Source of the DNA: K23-9 sp964460665
GTDB taxonomy: Bacteria > Planctomycetota > Planctomycetia > Pirellulales > Pirellulaceae
Assembly: GCA_964460665.1 (NCBI GenBank)
Contig: CAYWSL010000051.1
Location: 1-30,332 of the forward strand
DNA: 30,332 bases
Reading direction: 5' to 3'
The translations under genes were made by a program, and so were the position numbers. The notes beneath the pieces are model-generated. The model was not told where the DNA came from and did no database searches. It was given only the letters and a program-made list of their open reading frames with translations. Positions 16,131-23,656 of the stretch are shown here, one piece after another. The stretch's first letter is position 1, and each line of letters opens with the position of its first letter.

Positions 16131-16477
16131 CGGAGTAAGTTGCGGTCATTCTGTGCAGGATCGGACGTAGAAGCGTCAATCGTACGCGGACAGCGGACAA
16201 TTGATAGGGCTCACGGGACCAGCATAGAAAAATTGGCCTGTGAAAAATGGGGCGAAGAACGGGTTTTGCCAAGAACAACTGGTTCTGCCAAAACCGTGGG
16301 GGCTGATCGTTAGGCAACCTGTCCACCGGCATGGTTTTGTTAGTGGCAGGCCGCGAGCCCTCCGGTCTTTCACGTAAGAGGCAGCACCAGCACCGGACGG
16401 TTCGCGCCGTTCCGCTAGGAATTAGAGACAGCACTGGGCGTCTGCCCTGCATCCCTAAGCTTCGTTATCATTTGGGC
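16131..16477. other. Divergent intergenic region of der and the uracil-DNA glycosylase gene
   Basis: No supportable gene was found in 347 bp. A minus frame at 16093-16452 has low-quality, arginine/proline-rich composition and overlaps the der start, so it is rejected. The region holds the inverted repeat at 16259-16297. No clear promoter was recognised. Confidence 0.45.
16259..16297. repeat. Imperfect inverted repeat upstream of der
   Basis: ACGGGTTTTGCCAAGAAC (16259-16276) is mirrored by GTTCTGCCAAAACCGT (16282-16297) around five bases. The arms match except for small offsets and would form a long hairpin. It could be a dispersed palindromic repeat or a regulatory hairpin in the der leader. 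Confidence 0.55.
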
Positions 16478-17413
16478 ATGGCTGATTCAGACGCAAACCG
16501 AGATTCATTGGACCCTCATCAGGTGCTGGCGGAATCCGCTGCGCTCGCCCGGCATTTGGAGGCTAGCGGCATTGCTTTCTTGCCAGCTGCCAACGAACAG
16601 CAAGTGGCCGAATTGGCAGCTGTGTTTGACGTGACGCAGGACTTGCCAGCGGCCAGCGAAACGCAGGCAAGTCCAACTCGGGTCGCTGAAGAAAACCCCG
16701 TAGGCAGCAGTGCTCGTGCTGCCAAACCACCAGCAACACCACCACCATCAACAAGACCACCGGCGCCCAAACCAGCCGCGCCGATCGTCGTCGAAGATGT
16801 CCAGCAGCCTTACCCCGGCGACGCGCTGAACGAACCGGATCGCGTGTCGCAGCTGCAAGTGCTTAGCGAAGAAGTCGCGGCCTGCACACGCTGTGAAAAA
16901 CTTGCGGCGTGCCGGACGAACACGGTTTTCGGCGAAGGGCACCCGAGCGCGCGGATCGTGTTCTTTGGCGAAGGACCTGGTGCGGACGAGGACCGTACGG
17001 GGCGACCGTTTGTTGGCAAGGCCGGACAGCTGCTGACGAAAATGATCGAAGCCTGTTCGTTCAGTCGCGACGACGTCTACATTTTGAACTCCGTCAAATG
17101 CCGCCCACCAGGAAACCGAAACCCAGACCCATCCGAACTTGGCAACTGTAGTGAGTACTACGAAAAGCAGCTTCAGATTTTGCGGCCCGAGTACATCGTT
17201 TGCCTCGGCGCGGTCAGCAGCCAAGCACTGCTAAACAGCAAACTGTCGGTTGGACGCTTGCGCGGAAAATTCCATCGGTACTTTGACAGCAAAGTCTTAG
17301 TCACCTATCACCCTGCATATTTATTGCGAACGCCAGCGGCGAAAAAAGCGGCCTGGCAGGACTTGCAGCTGATGCTTCGTGATGCTGGCATTGATCCAAC
17401 GGCAAGGAAATAG
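16478..17413 (+). CDS. Type-4 (Fe-S) uracil-DNA glycosylase with a long N-terminal extension
   Basis: A 311-residue protein whose C-terminal two thirds (about 121-305) is a family-4 uracil-DNA glycosylase, which removes uracil from DNA at the first step of base excision repair. Four Cys placed for the [4Fe-4S] cluster are C136, C139, C208 and C224. The active-site motif A is 'GEGPGADED' (164-172), with the following 'TGRPFVGKAGQLL'. The His-containing motif is 'HPAYLLR' (278-284). The first 120 residues are an extension: a helical part and a Pro/Ala-rich linker ('AAKPPATPPPSTRPPAPKPA'). The ATG at 16478 is chosen because upstream sequence back to 16331 lacks protein character. The MurE-like gene follows in the same direction after 122 bp. 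Confidence 0.93.
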   Translation: MADSDANRDSLDPHQVLAESAALARHLEASGIAFLPAANEQQVAELAAVFDVTQDLPAASETQASPTRVAEENPVGSSARAAKPPATPPPSTRPPAPKPAAPIVVEDVQQPYPGDALNEPDRVSQLQVLSEEVAACTRCEKLAACRTNTVFGEGHPSARIVFFGEGPGADEDRTGRPFVGKAGQLLTKMIEACSFSRDDVYILNSVKCRPPGNRNPDPSELGNCSEYYEKQLQILRPEYIVCLGAVSSQALLNSKLSVGRLRGKFHRYFDSKVLVTYHPAYLLRTPAAKKAAWQDLQLMLRDAGIDPTARK

Positions 17414-17423
17414 AATTTTCCTC

Positions 17424-17451
17424 TTGACCATTTTTTTGCGATGGGAACAAT
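17424..17451 (+). promoter_or_regulatory. Candidate promoter for the MurE-like gene
   Basis: TTGACC (17424-17429), a 16-nt spacer and AACAAT (17446-17451) resemble a sigma-70 promoter (5/6 and 4/6). A start near 17458 would leave a leader of about 78 nt before the chosen ATG. Not verified; the gene could also be read through from the glycosylase gene. Confidence 0.3.
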
Positions 17452-17522
17452 CTTCGCACGGGTGAAGCAACGATGCGTCGCCCAATCGGCAAAGGAGTTG
17501 CCGACAAATCATTTCGATGTGC

Positions 17523-17529
17523 AGGGAGG
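17523..17529 (+). promoter_or_regulatory. Strong ribosome binding site deciding the MurE-like start
   Basis: AGGGAGG lies six bases before the ATG at 17536. Shine-Dalgarno sites are weak or missing for most genes in this window, so this match favours 17536 over the in-frame ATG at 17473. Confidence 0.6.
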
Positions 17530-17535
17530 CTCATC

Positions 17536-19170
17536 ATGCGTCACGCAATCCGTTCGTCAAGTTTTCGTAAGTCCACCAAACTCAAGTCGACTTTCCAAGA
17601 AGCCTCGCCGGCTCTTCACCCGCGACTGGCTGACCGCGATCGAGCAGGCGACGACGGCGAAATCGAAACGTTTTCGCTTCGTACGATCCTAGAATCCGCC
17701 GAATACTTTTGCGGCGACGACGTTCTCTTTGGCGGGATCGCCGCCACGCCCGCTACCGCAGAGCCCGGTCAGTTGGTCGTATACCGAATCGGCGAAGGTA
17801 ACCCGGCCAAGGTGATCGCCGACGCGATGGCCCGCGGCGCCGCAGGAATCTTGACCGAGCAAGTTTTGCCGTGCCCGTTGCCGCAGTGCATCGTTGGCGA
17901 CGTCGAACTGGCGATGGCTTCGGTCGCATCGCACACGCTGAACCACCCCGATCGCAAAATGCTGACGATCGGCGTCACGGGAACCGCGGGCAAAACAACC
18001 ACATCGCTATTGATCGCCGCCATACTGCGTGACTGCGGCGTCCGAACGGCTTACCAAACCGATTTGGGCGAATGCGATGGCGTCGTGCAATCGACTCCAG
18101 CTACCGGCGTGCCTTCGGGCGAAGCGTTAATCCACTGGTACAGCGAAGCAGGCGATGGCGGTTGCCAAGTCGCGATCGTTGAACTGAGTGATGACGACGC
18201 ACGACACGGCATGTACGACGACGTCGAATTCGATGTGTTGTTGGTGACCGGCAATGCGAGTCTTTCCAGCGACTTCGGGCCGTCCGGATTGCAGTGTCTG
18301 CTTGAACGACTGAAACCAACCGGCGTGGTTGTTGCCTGTGGTGACGACGAAAAAGCTGTCCAGTCGATTCGCGACAACGGTGTGCGATTGATTTCTTACG
18401 GCGTTCGGACATCCGAAGACATCGTGAGCCAGGCTCATGTGGATTTGACGGCCACTTTGGTTGAACAGTCCGGCGGCGTTAGCACGCTGATGATCAGCCA
18501 AGGTGAAACCACTTCGATGATGGAAACAAATCTGTGCGGTCGTGCGATGGCATCCAACCACGCCGCGGCAGCGACCGTTGGCATGTTGATGAACCAGCCG
18601 ATGTCGCAAGTTTGCGAATCACTTTCGCGTTTGCGAACCGTCCCAGGTCGCGTTCAGCGGATGACCGACTTTGACTACGCTGACGTCGTCATCGATGCAG
18701 CAGGCACGCCTGACCGCGCAGCGGCTGCCATGCGAATGGCACGCAGTATGAAATCGGGCGGTCAACTGTGGTGTGTTTTGGTCATCGGCAGCAACGATCA
18801 CGACTCCCAATTGGTGCAATATGGTGTCGAACTGGAACGCTATGCCAACAAGACCGTCGTGACGTGCGAGCAATCGGCCAAGGAAACGTACTTGAAAAAG
18901 TCACACTGCTTGCTGGACGGTGTCCAGCAATGTGCGGCGATGCGATTGGTCGCTGATCAAGAACGAGCGATTCATTGGGCGATCGCAGAAGCCAAACCGA
19001 ACGATACGATTTTGATTCTCGGCGGCATTGACCGCGCGACCGGCCACCAGCAACGCACCGACATACAGCAGTTAAAAGGCTGGGTCGAATCGGCACGCCA
19101 AGCAGTGGGCGAGCCAGTGGCAGTCCCGGAAAGCGCCGAGCCAAAGATCTTGCCGTTTAAAACCAAGTAA
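17536..19170 (+). CDS. Divergent Mur-ligase (MurE-like) protein
   Basis: A 544-residue homologue of UDP-MurNAc-tripeptide synthetases, judged from the order of domains and the ATP loop 'GVTGTAGKTTTSLL'. In true MurE this enzyme adds the third amino acid of the peptidoglycan stem. Here several core motifs are altered: the 'EVSSHaL' segment reads 'VELSDDDARHG', 'YAHTPD' reads 'DAAGTPD', and no DNPR substrate motif is present where 'TCEQSAKE' stands. The 'GRVQRM' segment resembles MurE 'GRMErv'. It may therefore use another substrate or have lost ligase activity. The ATG at 17536 has AGGGAGG six bases before it; the alternative ATG at 17473 adds 21 residues. It is convergent with the DUF952 gene. 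Confidence 0.8.
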   Translation: MRHAIRSSSFRKSTKLKSTFQEASPALHPRLADRDRAGDDGEIETFSLRTILESAEYFCGDDVLFGGIAATPATAEPGQLVVYRIGEGNPAKVIADAMARGAAGILTEQVLPCPLPQCIVGDVELAMASVASHTLNHPDRKMLTIGVTGTAGKTTTSLLIAAILRDCGVRTAYQTDLGECDGVVQSTPATGVPSGEALIHWYSEAGDGGCQVAIVELSDDDARHGMYDDVEFDVLLVTGNASLSSDFGPSGLQCLLERLKPTGVVVACGDDEKAVQSIRDNGVRLISYGVRTSEDIVSQAHVDLTATLVEQSGGVSTLMISQGETTSMMETNLCGRAMASNHAAAATVGMLMNQPMSQVCESLSRLRTVPGRVQRMTDFDYADVVIDAAGTPDRAAAAMRMARSMKSGGQLWCVLVIGSNDHDSQLVQYGVELERYANKTVVTCEQSAKETYLKKSHCLLDGVQQCAAMRLVADQERAIHWAIAEAKPNDTILILGGIDRATGHQQRTDIQQLKGWVESARQAVGEPVAVPESAEPKILPFKTK

Positions 19171-19213
19171 GGCGTTCCCAAACTTGCGCTGTCGACAACT
19201 TTCGGCGAGTTCG

Positions 19214-19558
19214 CTAAATCTCGGGAAACACATGTGTCCCGTCTTCGCCCAGCGGCAATGGCTGGACTTTGGTTACGGCGGTCATCGGTAGATCGCCGTA
19301 GATATGTGGAAACAAAGCTCCGCCGCGTGACTCTTCCCAACGCAGCGTGTCACCGAGTACTTTGGCGTCGACACTGACGATCAGCAGATTGGCTTGTCCA
19401 GCAAAGTGCTTGGCGACGGTTTCGACGGCCTGGGCGGCGGACGACAAGTGAATGAAGCCGTCGGCTAAGTCGACGGCGGATCCACGAAACACGCCATCGA
19501 TTTCTGCTTGTTGCCACTCCGGTTGCGAAACCACTTTGTAAATTGTCGATTTCGACAT
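19214..19558 (-). CDS. DUF952 family protein
   Basis: A 114-residue cytoplasmic protein matching the DUF952 pattern throughout: 'IYKVVSQPEWQQAEIDGVFRG' at the start, 'DLADGFIHLSSAAQAVETV' (31-49), 'ANLLIVSVDA', and 'LRWEESRGGALFPHIYGDLP' (71-90). The family has no firmly known function; I recall it being grouped with ADP-ribosyltransferase-like folds, which I could not check. The ATG at 19558 gives full family length. It follows the LamG gene by 64 bp in the same direction and is convergent with the MurE-like gene. Confidence 0.88.
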   Translation of the reverse strand: MSKSTIYKVVSQPEWQQAEIDGVFRGSAVDLADGFIHLSSAAQAVETVAKHFAGQANLLIVSVDAKVLGDTLRWEESRGGALFPHIYGDLPMTAVTKVQPLPLGEDGTHVFPEI

Positions 19559-19622
19559 GCTGTCACCTGTTGAACGATTGCGTGCGGGAAAGCCGTCAAC
19601 TTACCGCATGCAACGCAGCCGT

Positions 19623-20618
19623 CTACAGGTTGGACACTTCTGTTGCAGTGAGGGCACGGTCGTAAAAGTCAACGTTTTGGATAGAGCCCATGAAGCAACT
19701 GTCTGTCGCGTCGCTGGTGACGGCGCCGATGTCGTGAAAGATCGTTCTGCCGTTGATTCCGCCGAATCCGATTCCGCCACCGTGCTGCCAAAGCTGTGAT
19801 CCGGCGACCGAGCCAATTGAAACGCCATTCACGTACGCGGTCAGGGCGCCTGGTTCGACCGTTGGGCCACCATCTAGCACTAGTGCAACCGAGTAGTTTG
19901 TTCCGGCTGTGACTGGCGTAGATAGATAGGCCGGATCCCAGCCGCTTTCGCCGTCAGGAATGTTCCATCCCCCGAAGTAAAGTTCTCCGTCAACGAGATA
20001 GATATTCAATCCTCGCGTCCCGCCGCCTTCTTCGTAGATCACTTGCCGCGACGTGACATCGTCAGGCGTGAAGTCGATCACAATCGTCCGTGTGCCATGG
20101 ATGCCAAGGTTAATGTCCGGTGTGCTAGCGACGTTGATTTTGTCGTCGCCGTCGAATGTCACTTCGCCGTTGTCGAAAACGGGGTCACCGACGATCGTTC
20201 CACTGTTGTCTTCGCCCGAAGTGGACGTGTCATTTGCGTTGCCGTCTTCAAAGGTGAAGCTTAGCACGCGAGCAAACGAAGATACGGTTTCGCCTTCGTT
20301 TAGGGGCAGCGAATCGAAAACGATGCAGTTGTCCGAAGCCCCTGCAATGTCTTCGGGGCTATCGCAGAAATCAGTCTCGTCGGTTACCGAGCTACCGGCG
20401 ACCGATGCACTGTGGTTCACCGTGCCGCTGTAAGAAAATGACTGGGTAAGGTCCTGCCCCATTCCTGCAATGTCAGCCAACTCCGCGACGACTGCGTCGC
20501 GAACGCTAACGGTACCAGCGATCAGACCCAGCAGAGCAAGTAGCGCAACGAAAATCAATTCCGTCGAAACGACTGCCCCGTGAGTGTCACGGTAAAGGTT
20601 GGGTGAGGAGGGATTCAT
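19623..20618 (-). CDS. Pseudopilin-like membrane-anchored LamG-domain protein
   Basis: A 331-residue protein. The N-terminus (MNPSSPNLYRDTHGAVVSTE, then a long hydrophobic helix to about 37) resembles TadE/Flp-type pseudopilins: a short basic/polar leader, Gly, then a Glu at the start of the membrane helix. From about 100 to the end it is a LamG/concanavalin A-like jelly roll ('LSFTFEDGNANDTS', 'GEVTFDGDDKINVAS', 'TRTIVIDFTPDD', 'YSVALVLDGG', 'AYVNGVSIGSVAG', 'IQNVDFYDRALTATEV'), typically sugar- or protein-binding. Cys residues occur in a pair just before the LamG part and singly near the end. The ATG at 20618 is chosen over a TTG at 20630. It is probably surface-exposed; the partner is unknown. 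Confidence 0.85.
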   Translation of the reverse strand: MNPSSPNLYRDTHGAVVSTELIFVALLALLGLIAGTVSVRDAVVAELADIAGMGQDLTQSFSYSGTVNHSASVAGSSVTDETDFCDSPEDIAGASDNCIVFDSLPLNEGETVSSFARVLSFTFEDGNANDTSTSGEDNSGTIVGDPVFDNGEVTFDGDDKINVASTPDINLGIHGTRTIVIDFTPDDVTSRQVIYEEGGGTRGLNIYLVDGELYFGGWNIPDGESGWDPAYLSTPVTAGTNYSVALVLDGGPTVEPGALTAYVNGVSIGSVAGSQLWQHGGGIGFGGINGRTIFHDIGAVTSDATDSCFMGSIQNVDFYDRALTATEVSNL

Positions 20619-20929
20619 GCTTATTGCCAATCAATGGCGTTCATGTCACCGGAGAGATGGGAAGCGATGACTACAACCATCATCGGCGATCTGCCAAAAG
20701 TGACCTGAACACACTCGTTTGTTTGTTTCCAATCATTGGCAAGTCAGCCAGAGTGGAGCTTTAAGATGGATTGTCCGGGTCAGGGGTGTGTTCATTTATT
20801 GAACGCAAACACGCAGGAAAAGCGGCAATTTCCGATCAATCGGTGCTTTGGTTATCTCTTGACATGCTGCCTGCAGGCACCATGTAGGCACGATACAATC
20901 TGCGGCAAACGGCAACGAACTCGTCTTTG
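20619..20929. other. Intergenic stretch between the LamG and protease genes
   Basis: This stretch of 311 bp has no supportable gene; the 65-codon plus frame at 20736-20933 has no protein character. It contains the strong palindrome at 20862-20885. TTGCCAAT near 20625 is mirrored by ATTGGCAA near 20735. A TTGACA at 20859-20864 has no good -10 partner. Confidence 0.45.
20862..20885. other. 24-bp near-perfect palindrome
   Basis: ACATGCTGCCTGCAGGCACCATGT reads the same on both strands except at one symmetric pair. It begins about 45 bp after the stop of the minus-strand protease gene. With no T tract it is not a standard intrinsic terminator; it may be an operator, a recombination site or a 3' hairpin. 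Confidence 0.5.
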
Positions 20930-23542
20930 TTAACTGCCTGATCCTGCGGCTGGCTTCACCTTGTATCGCGGCTCTTTCTTCCACAGTTTGCGGATGAAGA
21001 AATCGGATTGCCGGCGTTTGGCGTACGGATGTCCGGCAGCGCCGTGGCCCGCTCCGGGTACCATCAATTGCTCGAAGTCGATGTTGGCTTTGATCAATGC
21101 ATCGATCACTTGTGTCGTGCTGACTGGGTCGACGTTGGTGTCCAGTTCGCCCCAAATCAACATCAAGTCGCCTTTCACACGATGTGCTTGCGTGACGTTT
21201 GATTGATCAGCGTAGTGCGGACCGATTGGCCATCCCATCCACTGTTCGTTCCACCAAATTTTGTCGACGCGGTTATCGTGGCAACCGCAATCCGCCACGG
21301 CGGCTTTGTAGAAGTTCCCGTGTGCGATCAACGCCCGCATTGCACTCTGTCCCCCTGCCGAACCGCCCCAGATTCCGACGCGGCTCAGGTCCATTTCGGG
21401 GCGATCTTTTGCGGCCGCTTTCATCCACGCGATTCGATCCGGAAAACCGCTGTCACCTAGATTCTTCCAGCAAACATCATGAAACGCTTTGCTTCGATGG
21501 CTGGTTCCCATGCCATCGATCTTCACCACGATGAATCCCAGTTCCGCCATCTCGAACAAACTGATGTGAGTGCCGAATCGCTTTGGCACAAACGCGCTGT
21601 GTGGCCCCGCGTAGATCGCTTCCAGTACGGGGTAGCGTTTGTTGGAGTCGAAGTTCGTGGGGCGAACGATGATCCCGTGGATATCTGTTTTTCCATCGCG
21701 ACCTTTCGTAACAAACCGTTCGGGAAAACGACCTTGCGCTTTCAGCAAACCGCTCGCGTCGGCTGATTCCAACTGGCAGACAAGTTCACCGCTTTCACAG
21801 CTACGCAATTCAACGACCGGCGGCAAATCGACTCGCGAATATTCGTCGATGATAAATCTTCGATCGGGCGAAAATCTCCACTGATGGTCTCCGTCGCCAC
21901 GTGTGATTCGTGTCAAATTCTTGCCATCGAAGTCGACGCGGACCAAATGCACGTGATAAGGATCTTGATCTGGATCGATGCCGCCGACTTTCAGCCAAAG
22001 TTGGCGGTTTTCTTCGTCCACATATTCGACTTCGCGGACCACCCAATCGCCCGAAGTGATTGCGTTCTTCACATCGCCAGTTTTCTGATCGATCAAGTAC
22101 AGGTGATTCCAGCCAGAGCGTTCGCTCATCCAGATTACTTCATTGGTAGCATCCAACCGACGAAGGAACTTCTTGCCCGAATAACAAACGAACGTTTCGC
22201 TGGTTTCGTCGATCACCGTCCGCGGGAGCCCCGTTTTGGCGTCGACCGTAATCCAACGAAGCGTTTCGTGGCCGCGTTGGTTGAACAGAAACGAAAACGA
22301 CTTACTGTCAGCATGCCAAGCAAAATCGGTTAGGTTAAATGCATTGTCAAAATCGTCGTTGGGAATATTCTGCGATGGCGAGCCGTCGGTGTGGAAAAGG
22401 ACTGGTCGGTACTGATCCAGTTTGTCGCCGGGCTTGACGTAATTGATTGTTTTCAATTTCCCGTGAATCGAATTGTCGGGCGCCGAATCGATCATACCGA
22501 TTTGGCGTTCGTGCACATCCAATTTGCGTCTGACAACGAAGTGCTTCTGATCGGGCGACCAGTAAACTGGGCTGACGTACCGGTCGTCTTCAGTACCATC
22601 GCGAGAAACCTGCTGTGTTTCGCCGCCAACTTCGCTCAAGTAGACATTGTGATTTCGGATTTCGGCAGTCCACTTCCCGTCAGGTGATTGATTGCTGGTG
22701 CTTGGTCTTCGTCGCTTACGCTCCAGTGGTTTGGGGGCGGGAGTGTTAGAGTCAATGATCGCCAATTCTTGCCAACCGTCCGCGCGAAAGGCGGCCAGTG
22801 GTTTGCGATTCTTGCTGATGACCAGCCAAGCATGCCCGACGTAGGTGGAAAGACTATGCGTCTTACCAGCAGCCACCGTTTGATAGAACCGTCGTCGGCC
22901 ATCGGAATCTACCCACAAAACCTCAATGGGCTCTTTCAGACGATTATCGAATTCGATCGGCGTACGTTTCTCGCCACTGTGACTCGGTTCGATTTGCGCA
23001 AGCGGTGTCAGTGCATCTTCACTACGAGTGTCTTCTTTCGTGGCTCCCTTCGTCTTACTAACTGACAACGGCCCATCAGGAAGCTTGAACTTCCAAGATT
23101 GCCCGTTGAACTTGAATCGACAAAATGTGGCATCGTCGTCAAAGACAAGCGGATCGAGTGGTAGTTGCCGCGAGTCGACTTTGCGTTTGGTTGCCTTTGA
23201 AATTGACTCGGCCAGAACCGTGTGGTCAAACGCGGGCTTGCGCGTTCCGCTTTTGGTGTCGACCAAGACGAATTGGTAAGTTCGGCGTTTGTCGGCACGA
23301 CGACTTGTTTCGATGCGGTACCAAAATCGGTTGTTTTCAGTTTCGCCGTTCTTGCCGAACCAGTGTGGTGAAATGGAATCGCCAAACACCTGGCCACGCG
23401 TCCGGTTGCGATAGGAAGCCGATCGGTCGTAATCCGATTGGCTACCCTGCGACCAAACTCTCTCAGAAAGAAACCAGGAAGTAAGCAAAGCTGCTAGTGC
23501 AGCGGCAAGCAAGTTTGTCAGTGGAACATTGGTGCGATTCAT
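20930..23542 (-). CDS. S9 (DPP IV/prolyl-oligopeptidase) family protease with a VHL-like beta domain
   Basis: An 870-residue exported protein (hydrophobic N-terminus about 10-26). Residues about 195-265 read as a von Hippel-Lindau beta domain: 'IEFDNRLKEPIEVLWVDSDG', Tyr220, then 'LSTYVGHAWLV'. A DPP IV-type beta-propeller follows (about 290-590; 'YVSPVYWSPDQKHFVV', 'TDFAWHADSKSFSF'). The C-terminal alpha/beta hydrolase has nucleophile Ser728 in 'GIWGGSAGGQSAM', Asp801 in 'GELDTNVDP' and His833 in 'GAGHGAAG'. The double-Glu motif that gives DPP IV its N-terminal anchoring is not evident, so dipeptidyl specificity is uncertain. The ATG at 23542 is chosen over an upstream start at 23581 because it precedes the signal sequence. 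It is probably its own transcription unit. Enzyme family is sure; the VHL assignment is by eye. Confidence 0.92.
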   Translation of the reverse strand: MNRTNVPLTNLLAAALAALLTSWFLSERVWSQGSQSDYDRSASYRNRTRGQVFGDSISPHWFGKNGETENNRFWYRIETSRRADKRRTYQFVLVDTKSGTRKPAFDHTVLAESISKATKRKVDSRQLPLDPLVFDDDATFCRFKFNGQSWKFKLPDGPLSVSKTKGATKEDTRSEDALTPLAQIEPSHSGEKRTPIEFDNRLKEPIEVLWVDSDGRRRFYQTVAAGKTHSLSTYVGHAWLVISKNRKPLAAFRADGWQELAIIDSNTPAPKPLERKRRRPSTSNQSPDGKWTAEIRNHNVYLSEVGGETQQVSRDGTEDDRYVSPVYWSPDQKHFVVRRKLDVHERQIGMIDSAPDNSIHGKLKTINYVKPGDKLDQYRPVLFHTDGSPSQNIPNDDFDNAFNLTDFAWHADSKSFSFLFNQRGHETLRWITVDAKTGLPRTVIDETSETFVCYSGKKFLRRLDATNEVIWMSERSGWNHLYLIDQKTGDVKNAITSGDWVVREVEYVDEENRQLWLKVGGIDPDQDPYHVHLVRVDFDGKNLTRITRGDGDHQWRFSPDRRFIIDEYSRVDLPPVVELRSCESGELVCQLESADASGLLKAQGRFPERFVTKGRDGKTDIHGIIVRPTNFDSNKRYPVLEAIYAGPHSAFVPKRFGTHISLFEMAELGFIVVKIDGMGTSHRSKAFHDVCWKNLGDSGFPDRIAWMKAAAKDRPEMDLSRVGIWGGSAGGQSAMRALIAHGNFYKAAVADCGCHDNRVDKIWWNEQWMGWPIGPHYADQSNVTQAHRVKGDLMLIWGELDTNVDPVSTTQVIDALIKANIDFEQLMVPGAGHGAAGHPYAKRRQSDFFIRKLWKKEPRYKVKPAAGSGS

Positions 23543-23656
23543 GCAACAGTCCGAAAGAAGACGCGTTGGAAAAGCAACCATCCTAACGAGAAGTCACACA
23601 GAAGGTGTCAATCGCGTAGGCCCGGTTCCTGTGTAGGGTTTTTTAGCAGATGCGGT

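Noticed and set aside
16093..16452. 119-codon minus-strand frame upstream of der
   Set aside because: It overlaps the der start, has low-complexity composition and crosses an inverted repeat.
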